A stretch of 64,000 nucleotides of DNA, taken from contig JAZBRS010000026.1 in NCBI GenBank assembly GCA_037176725.1, forward strand, positions 64,210,501 to 64,274,500, written 5' to 3'. The stretch comes from Posidonia oceanica. Lineage: Eukaryota > Streptophyta > Magnoliopsida > Alismatales > Posidoniaceae. The position numbers and the translations under genes are program-made. Every line of letters starts with the position of its first letter. Position 1 is the stretch's first letter. The notes beneath the pieces were generated by a model that saw only the letters and a program-made list of their open reading frames with translations, ran no database searches and was not told the origin of the DNA. Positions 21,746 to 33,003 of this stretch are shown piece by piece.

Positions 21746-23288
21746 TATAGATATCCTATTTTTCGCATTTCTGAGAGCTCTTCTGAGGATAGAAACCTTG
21801 GGGTGCCCCAAATCTCGTGCCTAAGTTTTGATAACACGTCTTCCAGATATTCCTTGACTTCTTTAAAGCATCACTTGATCCTACCTTGACTCAGGTTGTT
21901 GGCTGTGGCAGAGCTAACTCACTCAGGCTCGTGACAAGTCCGAGTACCCTAGGTATCCTTTACTTCTACTCAGATTCGTGGCAGATTTGAGTTAACAGAG
22001 ATGCCTTCTCGATTTCATAGACTATCTGTAGTTTCCTGGCCTTCTATCTTATTTTCTCTGACCAGAACTCGAAAAAAGGGCTGGAAATGACCTAAGCTTA
22101 CTAGTTGCCAGCTGGAGAGGCGACTCAGCTAGTTGCCTACTAGGGAGGCGACTTTGGCAGTTGCCCGCCATACAGCCGACTATGTCAGTTGCCAACACTA
22201 GAGGCGGCTAATTCAAATGTCATTTGAGGAGGCAACCCACTTAGACGCGAACTAACCAGGCGACTGGGCGATCGTGGGCTGCAGCGATTGCTTCCCACGA
22301 CCCCCTCAACCCTCAGGCGCCAGCTCATTCGGTGGCTGAGCGGTTGTGGACCTGCAGCGGTTATCTCCCACGACCCTTGATCATTAGGTGCCAGCTCAAC
22401 CGGCGACTAATGATCGTGGCTCCCTTGAACCGCTTTTCCACAGTTATTTCCCACGACCCCCTCGACCATTAGGCACTAACTCAATCGGCGACTAATAGTC
22501 GTGGCCTCGTTCCCGGGTCTTTCCACACTTTGACTGGGCGGTTGCTAGCCTTAGTCGCCAACTCAACCAGCGACTAACCTTAACTGCCACTTTTTCTAGA
22601 ATTTTCTGAAGTCCAACTGTCCTTACCCCCTAGAGTCTATAAATAGATCCCCTAGGCTAGTGGTTTGAGGGTTGGAATTTTTGGGAAAAGAATTTCCAAG
22701 AGAGGTAGAGCCCTGTCAGTTTTGTAAGCTAACTTCAGAGAGCTAGATTTCCAATCCAGAAACTCTATCTCCGATCCTCAAGAGACTACCAACCTAAGCT
22801 TCTATCTTCGATCCCAGAGATCCTCAGCTACGTCGGAGCTCCAACCGTGCTTCCTTCCAGCTTCATTGCATTCAGCATGAGGGTGAAAGGGAGTATCTTC
22901 CTCCAATCTAATTTCTCATCGCATTTCTACTTTCTTTAGCATAGTACCCATAGCATATGCATGCGGGGAACAACCCTCGGCTAGTATTTGTTCTTTTTTA
23001 GTCATGTTGTTTCATTTACTTCTGTTGCTGACTACTACACTTGAGCTAATCTAGATCTATGTCGTTTCGTTTTGAAGGGAAGGAAGGTGCTTACGTAACA
23101 CAAGGGAGCCACTAGACGACATCTAGCCGTCGATCTAGTGGTCCGAGGACCCACATCATCATAATCTCCCCCCAGGTGTCTTGTCTACCCAAAGGCGAGT
23201 GGCGATCACAACAAACTTGACGACATACGTGGAGGCGCCGACTTCTTCTTAAAACACCCCCACCCCCCCCCCCAAATTCCACACTACA
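21746..23288 (+). repeat. E1 3' LTR (same family as the E2 LTR)
   Basis: Begins TATAGATATCCTATTTTTCG, a decayed form of TGTAGATATCCCATTTTCG at the start of the E2 LTR (34,066), and ends ACACTACA. It is 1,543 bp against 1,780 bp for E2. The two align along their length, including the TATA box, the U5 block ending in TGGCGATCAC (23,200-23,209) and the C-rich end. It holds many GGCGACT/AGTTGCC words at 22,100-22,570. Confidence 0.8.
22638..22645 (+). promoter_or_regulatory. TATA box in E1 3' LTR
   Basis: TATAAATA in the context GAGTCTATAAATAGATCCCC, matched at the same place in the E2 LTR (35,125). Transcription would start about 30 bp downstream, defining the U3/R border. Confidence 0.7.
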
Positions 23289-24887
23289 CCTCCGTCTCTT
23301 CTTCGACATGGAGGTTAGGCCCCTTTGGGTCGTCATCGTAAGGCTGGAACTCAGGCAGTGGTTCATTATTCTCATTTACGCTTGTATCATCCTCCTCCTC
23401 ATATGCAATGAGTTCCGAGAGGATCTCCTTCTCAAATGTTGGGTCTGTGATGTCGAAGGAGTGAATGGGTTCCGCCTCTTGATCCTAATGACGCCCCAGG
23501 ATGGTCACACTCACCCGAGTATTTCTGTAAGCTCGGTGGATACTTCTGCTTGAGTGGCCTCTGGCCCTGTTGACTGATCCGGTTGCTCTGCCTACTCTGA
23601 CACTGCTAGGGGTGCCTGGACTGCTGGGACTGTTGAGTCTGCCTCCTCTGTTACTGCCTGTACTGTAATTACTGCTGTCTCCTCCTCCGTGTCTTCAGAT
23701 GTACTTGCGGGGAGTGTTGGGGACGGATGACTGCCTTCAGGGCGACTGATCTGTGTACTGTCGCCATATGTGCTACCCGTACGGGGCATGCGTTGCACGA
23801 ACCATATAGACCTGCCTTGTGGCTACGGAGTAATCAACTTGTCTAGTCTAGTGGGTGCTGCCTCTACTTCATCTCCCAAGACCATGATTGAGGAATGGTC
23901 TTGTTGCGGGGAGGGATCTGTGGCCACGGTTTTCCCTTTCCTCAACGCCTACTGCTCGGTGGCATCCTCTGCCAATGCCGCAAGTTGTTCTTGGAACAGC
24001 AATTCCAAGTCTGCGAGCGAGGCATCCACCTGGGCTTCTGCAGTCGCACCATCCTCGTCATCTGAGGGTGTGTCGACATAATAGCTGCAGACGGCTTCCT
24101 CAAAGTCTTGCTCGGCGATTCTTTCGCTTGCGGGGTAGACTCTGGCCACTAGGCATACCATTGGCTGGGGTACCTGCTCTGTTGCTGGCTGGCTAACCTC
24201 CTGGCGTGGTCGATCTTGGTACTGTGGCGATCAGGGATGCAAATAGGATGGCCAGGGATGCAACTGGCGGGCGCGCCGATAGGGTCAGTGCTGTGGCTAG
24301 ATGGGAGGCAGAGGCACTCTTCTGAGGGTCCGATAGTTGGGCGGCCGTGTAGGGGGACAAAACGCCGGCATCCGTGAGTAATGGTGGTTGTCTCACGGTA
24401 GAGGCCGCAAGGGCCCACCATGAGGTTGGACCTGCTAAAGCTGACGGCTGTGTGGCTGATGGAGCCGCCAGGCTTGCTCGTGGTGCTGCTGATGTGGCGG
24501 GCCGAGTCCCGATGTCGCCTGATTCGGTTGATGGCACCATCGAAAATGGTAACTTTTGTGTTGGTGCGACTGCGGCCACAGATGGACTGCTGACTAGTGC
24601 CTGAAGCTGTGCTCCTGACATTGGAGCTGTCAATGTAACTGTCGAAGGCACTGACAAAGCCGCAGGAGGGGGAGAAACTATCATGCCTGACACAGAGCTT
24701 GCTAAAACTGCCACTGTATCAGTATAGGGAAGGGCTAGGAAAACTGACCGAGATGTCGCAGGGTTGGACTCGACCTCCTTCCTGTCCAGGTTGCTTCCAT
24801 TGTGCCAGGCTGCTCCTCATCTGAGTAGTAGTCTTCTGCACAGACTCATTCCTCTGTTGGTAGTGGGGGGCTCTGGCACGGCACTGG
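23289..24887 (-). pseudogene. E0 spacer between protease and RT, with possible intron
   Basis: Read on the minus strand, this is rich in Pro, Ser, Thr, Val and Ala (about 24,714-24,193), then acidic (24,149-23,592, for example PSDDEDGATAEAQVD). It ends in a clearly acidic segment (EEEDDTSVNENNEPLPEFQP, about 23,405-23,345) that resembles the lead into RT in E1. A CAG|GTGTTC donor near 24,930 and a CATTAG|GATC acceptor near 23,490 could bound an Ogre-type intron; this is a guess. The segment stops abruptly at the E1 3' LTR. Confidence 0.4.
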
Positions 24888-25950
24888 CTAGGCTGCGGCT
24901 GGGCTCGTGTTCGAGTCAAGAACACCTGCACTGACAAAGTTAGTGTGGTCCTGAGGAATCACGAGCTTCTGATTCTTCAAACACGGGCGCTCACCATCGT
25001 GGGGCTGCCATTCATAGCCCAGACCTTCAAAATCTCTTCTCTCCTTAACTGCGATCGGCTCGGCGATCTCTTGGCCGTGACGCCCGAGTGGCGTCTCCTT
25101 CACTTAGCCCCACCTGCGGCAGATATTCTCGACCATCTGGGTGGGGTTGCAATGAACAGCTAGAGAGCTGACATGTTCCAGATCAGGGATATAGTTAACC
25201 GGCTCAAACGGATTAACATGGTACAAGACGTCTGATGGCTTAGGAGCAAATTGAACAGTCTGCTGGGAGACAGAAGAGACCGCCTTGACCGGCTCCTTAT
25301 CAAAATTTTCCGCCATGACAATGATAATGTCGTCGCTGTAGCGGAATTTGATCATGCGGTGGAGGGTCAAGGGGATCACTTGATGCTTGTGCAGCCAAGG
25401 GCGCCCAAGCAAGAGATTAAAAGAGGGCTCCAAGTCGACGTTGTAGAATTCTACCTCGAATACGACCAGGCCAATAGAAAGGGGAATAACCAAGATTTCC
25501 AAAGAATCATGGTGCGTGTTGTCAAAAGAGGTCATTTCCTTCACGGCTGGCATGATGTCCTCGGCTTTGAATCCGAGCTTCAGTGCTGTTCGCAAGGGGC
25601 AGACATTAAGGCCTGACGCATTGTCAACCAACGAGAGGGGAATGTGAAAACTTTTGTACTGCACTGTGATAAACAGGGGCTGATTGTGGTTAGTCCCCGT
25701 AGGAGGCAGTTCATCGCTTGAGAAAGAGATGACCTGCGACTCCGCGATCATACCCACCTTATTCTCCAAGGTAGTAGGCTCAATGGATTGGGACACATGG
25801 GCGGCCTGGAACACACGGAGGAAAGCCTCGCGGTGTTCATGGGATGAGTGTATTAGGTCCCAAATGGAGATGTCAGCCTTCACTTTTTTCAGCTGGGCCG
25901 TGATATCAACTGAAGGCTGGTCTTTTTTGGAGGGGGTGGGAGTGGCTCTG
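24888..25950 (-). pseudogene. E0 aspartic protease
   Basis: The helical lead reads VDITAQLKKVKADISIWDLI. The active site is LVDNASGLNVCPL at about 25,630-25,600: the first Asp is kept, but the usual Thr-Gly is Asn-Ala, a form that may not be catalytic. LLLGRPWLHKHQVIP and HRMIKFRYSDD follow. A TAA near 25,102 precedes an in-frame continuation (ETPLGRHGQEIAEP, then DFEGLGYEWQ) down to 24,888. It belongs to the Gag-Pro reading frame that starts upstream. Confidence 0.75.
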
Positions 25951-28741
25951 GTAGCGGGTTTTGCAGTGGTGGGACCAGAGGATTGGTCTACTGTCTGGGG
26001 TTGGCTTGTTGGCTCTGGTGGAGTAGGTTGGCTCACTGGTGGTGCGGGTTCTGGGCAGCTGGCCCTGGTTGCTAGGGCGGCAGGTCTGTACACCCTCCCC
26101 GACCACGTGACCTCCGTGCACATTTCTGTGGCATAGTCGTAAGGAACGTAGTGGGTATCCTTGGTCAGGTTGATTACCAAGGGAGCACGAGCTGTGAGCT
26201 CGAGCGGGGCCGCCGAGGTGTTTGTTGTGTGGTGGATGGATATGGGATGCTGCTGGGGAGGCTGCGATAGCTCTGGTTGGGGCCTGGCTTGCAGGCTAAT
26301 TTGGGGTTGAGCCTTAGATTGTATGGTGGGCCTCGTGGCAACGCGCTCCGACTTGGCATCCAGTTGGATCATGTGAATCCCTAACTCGAAGCCAGCAAGT
26401 GCTGTGCGATAAAGAGAGGAAGAGATAGGTACAGAAATGGGCTGGATAAGATTAGAGGGGTCCACTACGGATGTAGCGGACCCAGAGTGGAAAAGAGAAT
26501 GTACACCTGAGGTCTCCCAGCTTCTCAGGCCAGAATGCTCCGGTAGAGGCTGGTGGACGATGCTGGGATTGGGGGATGCTGTTTCTAATACAGAGGGGGA
26601 TGCTGATGGAGAAGTGTGTGCAGATGCTGTCTCCTGTGTGTTGATAGCGATGACCTTACGGTCGATCAAGTCCTGCACGGCACCCCGCAGTATAAAGCAA
26701 TTGTCCGTCGAGTGCCCCATGGCTCGATGGAAATCACAAAAAAGATTCGCGTAGTACCACTCCAGAAGAGGGTTCGGCGGTGGGCGAATCTTGGGGAGCT
26801 TGAAGAGCGACACCACTTTGGGGAGGACGGCACTCAGTGGTTCCACTAGTGGAGTGAAACGACGCTGAGCATGGTGGGGTTGTCTTTGCCCTTGGTTTTG
26901 TCCTCACTGGACCAGTGCGGCAGGGTTGACCGGTCAGGCGGTGGTGGTGATCTGTGGTGTGTGGGGTGCATACACTACCTGATTCGGGCTAGGCGGAGCT
27001 AGCATGTGGACAGGAGCGGCGGGAGAATCGACGTAGGCGATGGCGGTCCGCGGGGGATCCCTCCTGCTGGGGTTGTTGTTGTTGCCGCCGTTGTTGTTGG
27101 TGTTGCTGCTACTGCCGCCATGGTCGCTGCTGGAGGTGGTGGCCTGCTTGGCGAAGGCGGAGAGTGCCGAAAAGTTGCCGCTCTGCAGGGAGCTCTCCAT
27201 ACGAGTGCCAGCCTGAATCAGTGATGCAAAAGTGGTGACAGGCTGGATGGCAAGCAGAGTGCCAGTGGACAATTGCACGCCTTGGATTTCGATCTCGATA
27301 GAATCCTCGTCGGAGGGTCTATCGCGGACCTGCGAGGCAAGGGCGCGCCAACGGCTGACGTACTCCCCAAACGGCTCGTTGTTCCTCTACTTGATTGCGA
27401 CAAGGTCCTCCTGCTTAGGGACCAAGTCGAGGTTGAAGGAGTACTGTTCCAGGAACGCCCTGCTAAGGTCGTCCCAAGTCCTAATGGCGGCCATATCAAG
27501 TGATGTAAACCACTTGAGGGCTGGACCAGTAAGACTTTTCTGGAACAGGCGAATGAGCAACCTGTCGTCAGCCTGAAGCTGAGCGAGGTTTCCGTAATAT
27601 GCCTTCAAATGGGTGATGGGGCAACCCCTACCATTATACTTCTCGAAGTCTGGGATTTTGAACTTTGGTGGGAGTACCGCCTCTGTAAAATAGCAGAGGT
27701 CCCGGAACTGGTAGGAGTGGAGGCCCGTGTCCTGCTTTTGATGAAGTGCTTTCTCTAGTATGGCAAACCTGTTGTCGTAGGGATCTGGATTAGCTGCCAA
27801 AGGAGATGGAGTAGCAGGGGCATGGGCCACATACGCCGTATGGGTTGCATCGAGGTGCTCCTCCAGATCCACCATCGCGTCGTATGGTGGCACGACGTGA
27901 TGGCCGGCGTATCCGTGCAAGTGTGCAGTGGGTGGTGTAATGTATGCAGGGGAAGAAACCTGATGATGCACAGGGTAGTGGTAGGCCTGTTGCTATGCAG
28001 TGAGTAGTGGAGAGTGTGGGAGCAACAGCAGCTGCACTGGCACGGTGCCGGGCTGCGGGCCAGATGGGTGCTGCGCTCCAGCCAGCCCAAAGGGCTAGCC
28101 ACTAGGTGGCGGAGGGGTATGCTGTGCAGTGAGTACTGTGTATGCAGAGGGCGGAGGCTACGCCCCTATCACCGAAGCAGAGAGCAGCTGAGGTGATGGC
28201 TGGGGCAGCAGTGCAGTGGGTAATGCCTGAAATGCCGGAGCAGGATGCAGGGAGACCTTAGGAACAGAAGGAGCCAAAGAAGGGCGAGCGGATAGAGCCA
28301 TGCCCTAGATAGTTTGAGCAAGCTCCATGAGATGCTGGTACCGTACCCCAGGAGGCCCGTCAATGGGAATACTAAGATGCAGTACCGACGGGGGACCGGA
28401 TCCAAGAGGAGAGGACATAGACTGTCCAAGAGGTAGGGATCCTACATAAATGGTCACCGTAGCGGGGCCAGTGCCATAGATGATATGGCCCTGGGGGTCA
28501 GAGGCGATCGGGACATTCTCCGGGATGCGGGTGGTAGTCACCAAGGTAGCCTTGATGACAAGATCCGGAGGGGCATAGACCTGCCCAAGCCCTGCGGGAT
28601 GCAGGGGTGCCCTAGACACAAAGGGGGGAACCCCAGTGTCGCGAGGGGCACAGAAGGGGTCAAGACGAGAGTCGGAGGGACCGAAGTGGAAACCCCCTCC
28701 GTGATTGCTGTAAGCGGAGGCTCAAGAGTGCGTTGGGCCAT
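25951..28741 (-). pseudogene. E0 Gag with zinc-knuckle-like motif and Pro-rich linker
   Basis: ATG at 28,741 (MAQRTLEPPL) is the probable start. A frameshift near 28,630 leads to one frame that continues to 24,888 with about seven stops in gag, five of them TAG. The Pro/Ala/His-rich N-terminus is followed by the Gag core LPPKFKIPDFEKYNGRGCP, then LIRLFQKSLTGPALKWFTSL and EPFGEYVSRWRALASQV. An Asn/Gly/Ser-rich stretch follows (about 27,130-27,060). The metal-binding motif CDFHRAMGHSTDNC is at about 26,740-26,700. A Pro/Thr/Ser linker leads to the protease. Gag would form the virus-like particle. Confidence 0.8.
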
Positions 28742-29940
28742 GGCTGACCGCGAGCAAGTAAAAACAGGGCTACGACGCAAAGGTGAAGGACGACGCCTAG
28801 GGGGAGCTATCGTCGCAAAAGTGAGTAGCTTGAGAAAGGAAGGTCGAGAGCCGATGTCGCAACAGGGATGCCAGTGAAGAGAAGGACTCAAGCTCCAGCT
28901 AGGGAACTCACTCACTGATCTCTCTTGCAAACAAGGCAAAACAGGTGTTTGAACCTGAAAGAAAAATGCAAATGTTTTAGTGGTGGCATGGATGCCTACA
29001 TGCAAATGGTATGCTATCTAGCATGCTCTCTCTCACTAATCTAGTGTGCCCTTGTAGGTTGTCTACTTCAGACTCCCACAAGTGTACGGGTCACTAACTT
29101 GGTCAGAAAGTAAGGCTCCTGTCTAGACCCTGGTCAGAGCTCAAGTATAACGGGTGGTGCGGTAGTGGCCTTGACCCTGCCTGAGCATGGACTGTACCCT
29201 CTAGTAGCACTGACACGACCCCTGACAAGGGGGATAGACCGACCAACTCGCCTTGTGCCAAAGCAACCGGATGAGAGACCGGGACTATCCTTCTCAAACT
29301 GGTAGGTAGACTTAGGGATGAGAAGATGCATGCCCTATATGATGCTTCATGCAAATGATTAGTGTTTTTTAATCATGCACGTTTTATTAACACCAGGGGG
29401 TGAATGTGTGTTTGCGTCTCTAGTTGCTCCTAAATTTGACTTTTACTTGCTGATTTTAATTTACCAAGGGGGGAGCAACCAGTCTCTAGTTGTCCTTAGG
29501 CCTAATGCAAAAGGGGAAGAAAATCACCCAAGCATGGCAAGCATACAACACACAACATCTCAAAAAGCATGCTCATGGTATGTGCTAAGTGTTGTGTCAC
29601 ATGGATAGTGAAAACAAAGACAATCAGCACATCAAAAGGCATTTATAAGCATGGCATGTGTGTAAATGAAGTGGCATAGCATGTTTGTGTAAACGAAGCC
29701 AACCACAAAGCAAAAGGCATGGATTAATGCGGTAAATCAAACAAACATGGCAATTATACGCTATGGTAAGCGAAATGCATGAATTAACGCAATAATCAAG
29801 CAGTTAAAGCAAGTAAAATGCTAAACTAAGTAAGAGAAGCAAATTAAATGCAATAAGTAAACAAGCAAGGTAGGTAAGTGCTAATCTAGAAGATAAGCCA
29901 TGATGAAAATGGAAAAGGCGGAAACAAAAAGCCAAAGTCT
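28742..29940 (-). other. E0 leader between PBS and gag
   Basis: About 1.2 kb without a convincing gene on the minus strand. The part near 29,640-29,900 is A-rich with many GCAAATTAAATGC-like words. Confidence 0.5.
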
Positions 29941-29964
29941 AGTATCCCCAGCGGAGTCGCCACC
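29941..29964 (-). promoter_or_regulatory. E0 primer binding site
   Basis: On the minus strand GGTGGCGACTCCGCTGGGG begins five bases after the LTR end. This is the primer-binding sequence I associate with Ogre/Tat elements, complementary to the 3' end of a host tRNA (recalled as tRNA-Arg, not checked). It fixes the orientation and the LTR border of E0. Confidence 0.75.
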
Positions 29965-29968
29965 TTCC

Positions 29969-32900
29969 TGTGACTGTCTCCCGCGCCTGGCCACGGTGGT
30001 TCTCGCAACGCTGCTATAGCTCGCGATGCGATCGTGCTGTGAGAGAGAGGGGAGAAGTCGCGGTCAGTGGTGAATCCAGGGAGAAACTCGACTTGAAAAC
30101 ATCAGGAAATCAGCGAAAACTGCAAAGGAAAAGGGAGTCGCCACCTAATCTATAAAAACGGGAAGACTAGGAAAACCGAGAGAAAACATGCGAGTAAAAC
30201 TCAAGCAATGCGAAAAACATGTCAATCCAGCCCAAATGGATATGACACAAGGTCAATGCGGGTCAGAGAAAGGCTAAGGACTCCTGTTACGTGCGGGGAA
30301 GGTATTAGGCACCCCCAACACGCCCGAGGAATCGGTCTTTCTTTGTTTTTCCGCTCTTGTGTGGCTAAATGTTGGCAGGTTAGTGCCGGTTTATATTCGC
30401 CCAGAGGCGGCATGCAGGATGCAATTATAAACCATGCAAGTTTAGCAAAACCATGCTTGAAAACGATTGATTAAGTCAAAGCCTCGTAAAAGTGTGATAA
30501 ACATCATCAGAAAGCAAAACAGGTGTCAAAAAAATAGCAAATCCAGCAAGCGAGAAGCAATGATATGGTGGTTGAACACTCTATCTGGATCAAGGCATGA
30601 GTCGCCGGTCTCAGGGGCATCTGGGCTGGTCGCCGGTTAGGGGGCGCCAGAGAAAGAGACTCTGCTCCCCACACAATAGTATTCGTGGCCACGAAAGGGG
30701 GGTAAAAACGATGCAATATTAAAAAGTCAAACTTGAAAACCACAGATCACATGCATGACAGCAGAAATAATGCAGAAACAAGTCATGCAAATAAGGCGAC
30801 AAAGCGGCAAGGCGGCGAATGGGTGGCTGAACACTCTCTCCAGATCAGGACAAGAGTCACCGGTCTTAGGGGCGTCTGGGCTGGTCATCGGTCAGGGGGC
30901 GTCGGAGACAGAGACTCTGCTCCCTACATAGTAGCATCCGTGGCCATGAAAGGGGCGATAAAGCGAAGCAAAGTGGAAAAATCAAACTTGGGAATCACAG
31001 AGGAGATGCATGATAACAAACGTAGCTCAGAAACAAACCATGCAAACAAAGCGACAAGGCGGCGAGGCGGCAAAGCAGGTGGCTCACCCTTTGTTGAAAC
31101 TGCAAGTTAAGTCACCAGTTCAAGCAGCAGCCAGCCCAGTCGCCGCACTTGGGGGCGCCAGGGCTGGTAGCCTCTGAAGCAGGCGACGGCCATGCACATG
31201 ATCCCAGACAGTGGGTTTCATCGCCAAATTTGAGATGGAAATCGAATGCGTAAAAGAGATCCAAGCATACAGACATGAAGCCAATACATACAGGAATCGA
31301 AACATGCATTCAGATCTAAAAAATATTAAGTGAGTCACAAGGTATGACGGCCTGAAATTGGTTGGAGGGCTGACTAGAGTTGCAGACCAGTTGCCCTGTT
31401 GTGGAGGCGATGGACCTACAACTCCGGTAGCCCAAACAGCAAACTTCCAGGCCTCGCCAAGAACTCAAAACGAAGCCAAATGGAAATTTAAAGTTACAGG
31501 CATGCAGATCACAGTACCAGGAATACAAGCATATAAACATTATACAAAATGGAGCCTCGAGTCGGCCGGAGCAACGACTCAAAGTCCAGCCGGTAGACAG
31601 AAACGGTTGCAAGTCAGTCGCTGGTCTCGCCGGTGGCTGACCTGGCAGTTCGATTACCGGACTTCAACAGCTGATTTCGCCACGTGGGCGAAGCTAGAAA
31701 TGCCGGAGAGGGTCGGGGAAGCACGCTGGCGTTCCCACGAATCCAACCACACCTTCGGTGTGGGAAATGGTGGACCGAGGTGGTCCACCCACCTCCTCCT
31801 CGTTTCGCCGCCGGAGCTCGCCGTTTTCCAGCCGCAGAGGTGACCGAAGGGGCGTAGCTCCAACTGGGAAGCACCGAGGTGTCAAGGAGGATGCAAGGGG
31901 GCAGTTACGGGCGAAAGAAGGAGGCTGGAACCTCCTTCCCGCCACCGCCGATGGCTCGCCGGCGTTGTCGCGCATCGTCGGCCGTTGGGTCGGCCGAGAG
32001 CGCCTCCATGCAAAGTGAATGTGGGGAAAGAGAGGGGAGGTGCCTAGGAACCTCTCGGACCCTCAAACATGCAAGGTTAGAGTGGGCTTACCTCTTGTGA
32101 CTTGCCGGTGCAACGGGTGTCACCGGAGAAGATGCCGGAGCTGGGGAAGACGACAACGGCGTGGCTCGGGGAGGCCTCTGGGATGTTCGAACACACACGG
32201 GAAAGGCTCGGGGATGCTCTGGGATCATTCACGAATTCACTCTGGAGGGAATTGGGTGCTTGGAGTGAGTGGAAGGAGAAATTGCTCTTGCTTGAGTGTG
32301 TAGAATGGCCAGTCGTCCCTTGGGTTCTGCACAAGGAATGGTTTTGTTCGTTTGGGTGGCACTGGGCCCGAGGAGGGAGCGGCACAGTGAGAGAGCGTGA
32401 GAGCGGGTCTCACGGGCCGAGGGAGTGGCGAAGGAGCTGGAGTCAAGTTCGGTAGTAGGCGTTGACGCCGAGGAGAGCTAGGTGGGAGGTCGGCGAAGTG
32501 GGCGTGGTCGGCGAGGAGATGGCTTGTGAGAGCGGGAAAGGTGGCGACCGGGGGTGCTGAGTTAGTGGATTTGTTGCGTAGCCGGTGTAGCACATGAGTG
32601 CGGACAGGTCGAAGGTGAGAGGCGGCCAGCAGCAGCCGCGTGAGATGGGTTCAAACGGCGCTCTGATTTGTAGGTTTAGTCGCCTGGTGCTGTGGCGCCT
32701 AACCAAGTCGCCCTTGAGAGTGGTGACAGGTCTGAGTAGCCTCTGCATGCGGCGACCAACCGTGCAGCTCAGTGGGCTGGGCTTTTGGGCTTAGGTTTGG
32801 CTTGGGTGTTGCGTAAGGTTTTTAGGTTAAGTTTTTAAAAAAAGGGGAGATGGTTTGGTTTTGGGCTAAATCTAGGTAGGTCTTGGGTAGGGTTTTTGGG

Positions 32901-33003
32901 TAGGTCTGGGACAGAATCCTCTGAGCCACCTTCCGAGCAATCTTCTAAGCAAACTTCCAGAGATTCTCCAACTGAAAAGCCCCATCAAAATGGGGTGTCT
33001 ACA
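29969..33003 (-). repeat. E0 5' LTR, Ogre-like
   Basis: On the minus strand it begins TGTAGACACCCCATTTTGAT and ends GACAGTCACA, 3,035 bp. It shares its first bases and its U5-like end (GGTGCCTAACACCTTCCC form at about 30,280-30,328) with the three solo LTRs, but lacks their oligopyrimidine and GCATTTT-repeat modules and is about half as long. A GC-rich block spans 31,560-32,700, and tandem repeats lie at 30,567-31,160. Confidence 0.75.
30567..31160 (-). repeat. About 255-bp tandem repeat in the E0 LTR
   Basis: GGTGG(C/T)TGAACACTCT starts at 30,567 and 30,822, with a third, degenerate start at 31,078. Each unit carries GCCGGT and GGGGCG words and GAGACTCTGCTCCC. About 2.3 copies. Confidence 0.75.

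Larger units (their letters stand above)
1..23288 (+). mobile_element. E1: Tat-lineage Ty3/gypsy element, 5' end outside the window
   Basis: The order gag end, protease, RT, RNase H, second RNase H, integrase, long 3' region, LTR is that of the Tat lineage of plant Ty3/gypsy elements. The second archaeal-type RNase H between RNase H and integrase is the diagnostic part. The 3' region (6,837-21,745) carries two antisense genes and is interrupted by a solo LTR at 12,860-19,236. The element ends with its 3' LTR at 21,746-23,288 and sits inside the gag-pol of the minus-strand element E0, whose coding remnant starts at 23,289. The expected 5-bp target copy, CCTCC at 23,289-23,293, cannot be checked because the left end is outside the window. 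Numerous stops and frameshifts make it non-autonomous. Confidence 0.85.
23289..33003 (-). mobile_element. E0: Ogre-like Tat element, 5' part, minus strand
   Basis: From right to left: 5' LTR (33,003-29,969), PBS (29,964-29,941), leader, gag, protease and spacer, stopping at 23,289 where E1 has inserted. RT onward should lie beyond the left end of E1, outside the window. The element sits in the copia remnant. CCAAC at 33,004-33,008 would be one target copy, but its partner is not in the window. Confidence 0.75.

Noticed and set aside
25251..26849. Plus-strand frames across the E0 gag-pro region
   Set aside because: Antisense shadows; the minus strand shows zinc-knuckle and protease motifs in one continuous frame.
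29698..29705. CCAAC as the partner target copy for the E0 LTR, making it a solo LTR
   Set aside because: A PBS and gag-pro follow the LTR end, so it is a 5' LTR; the CCAAC here is not at an LTR border.
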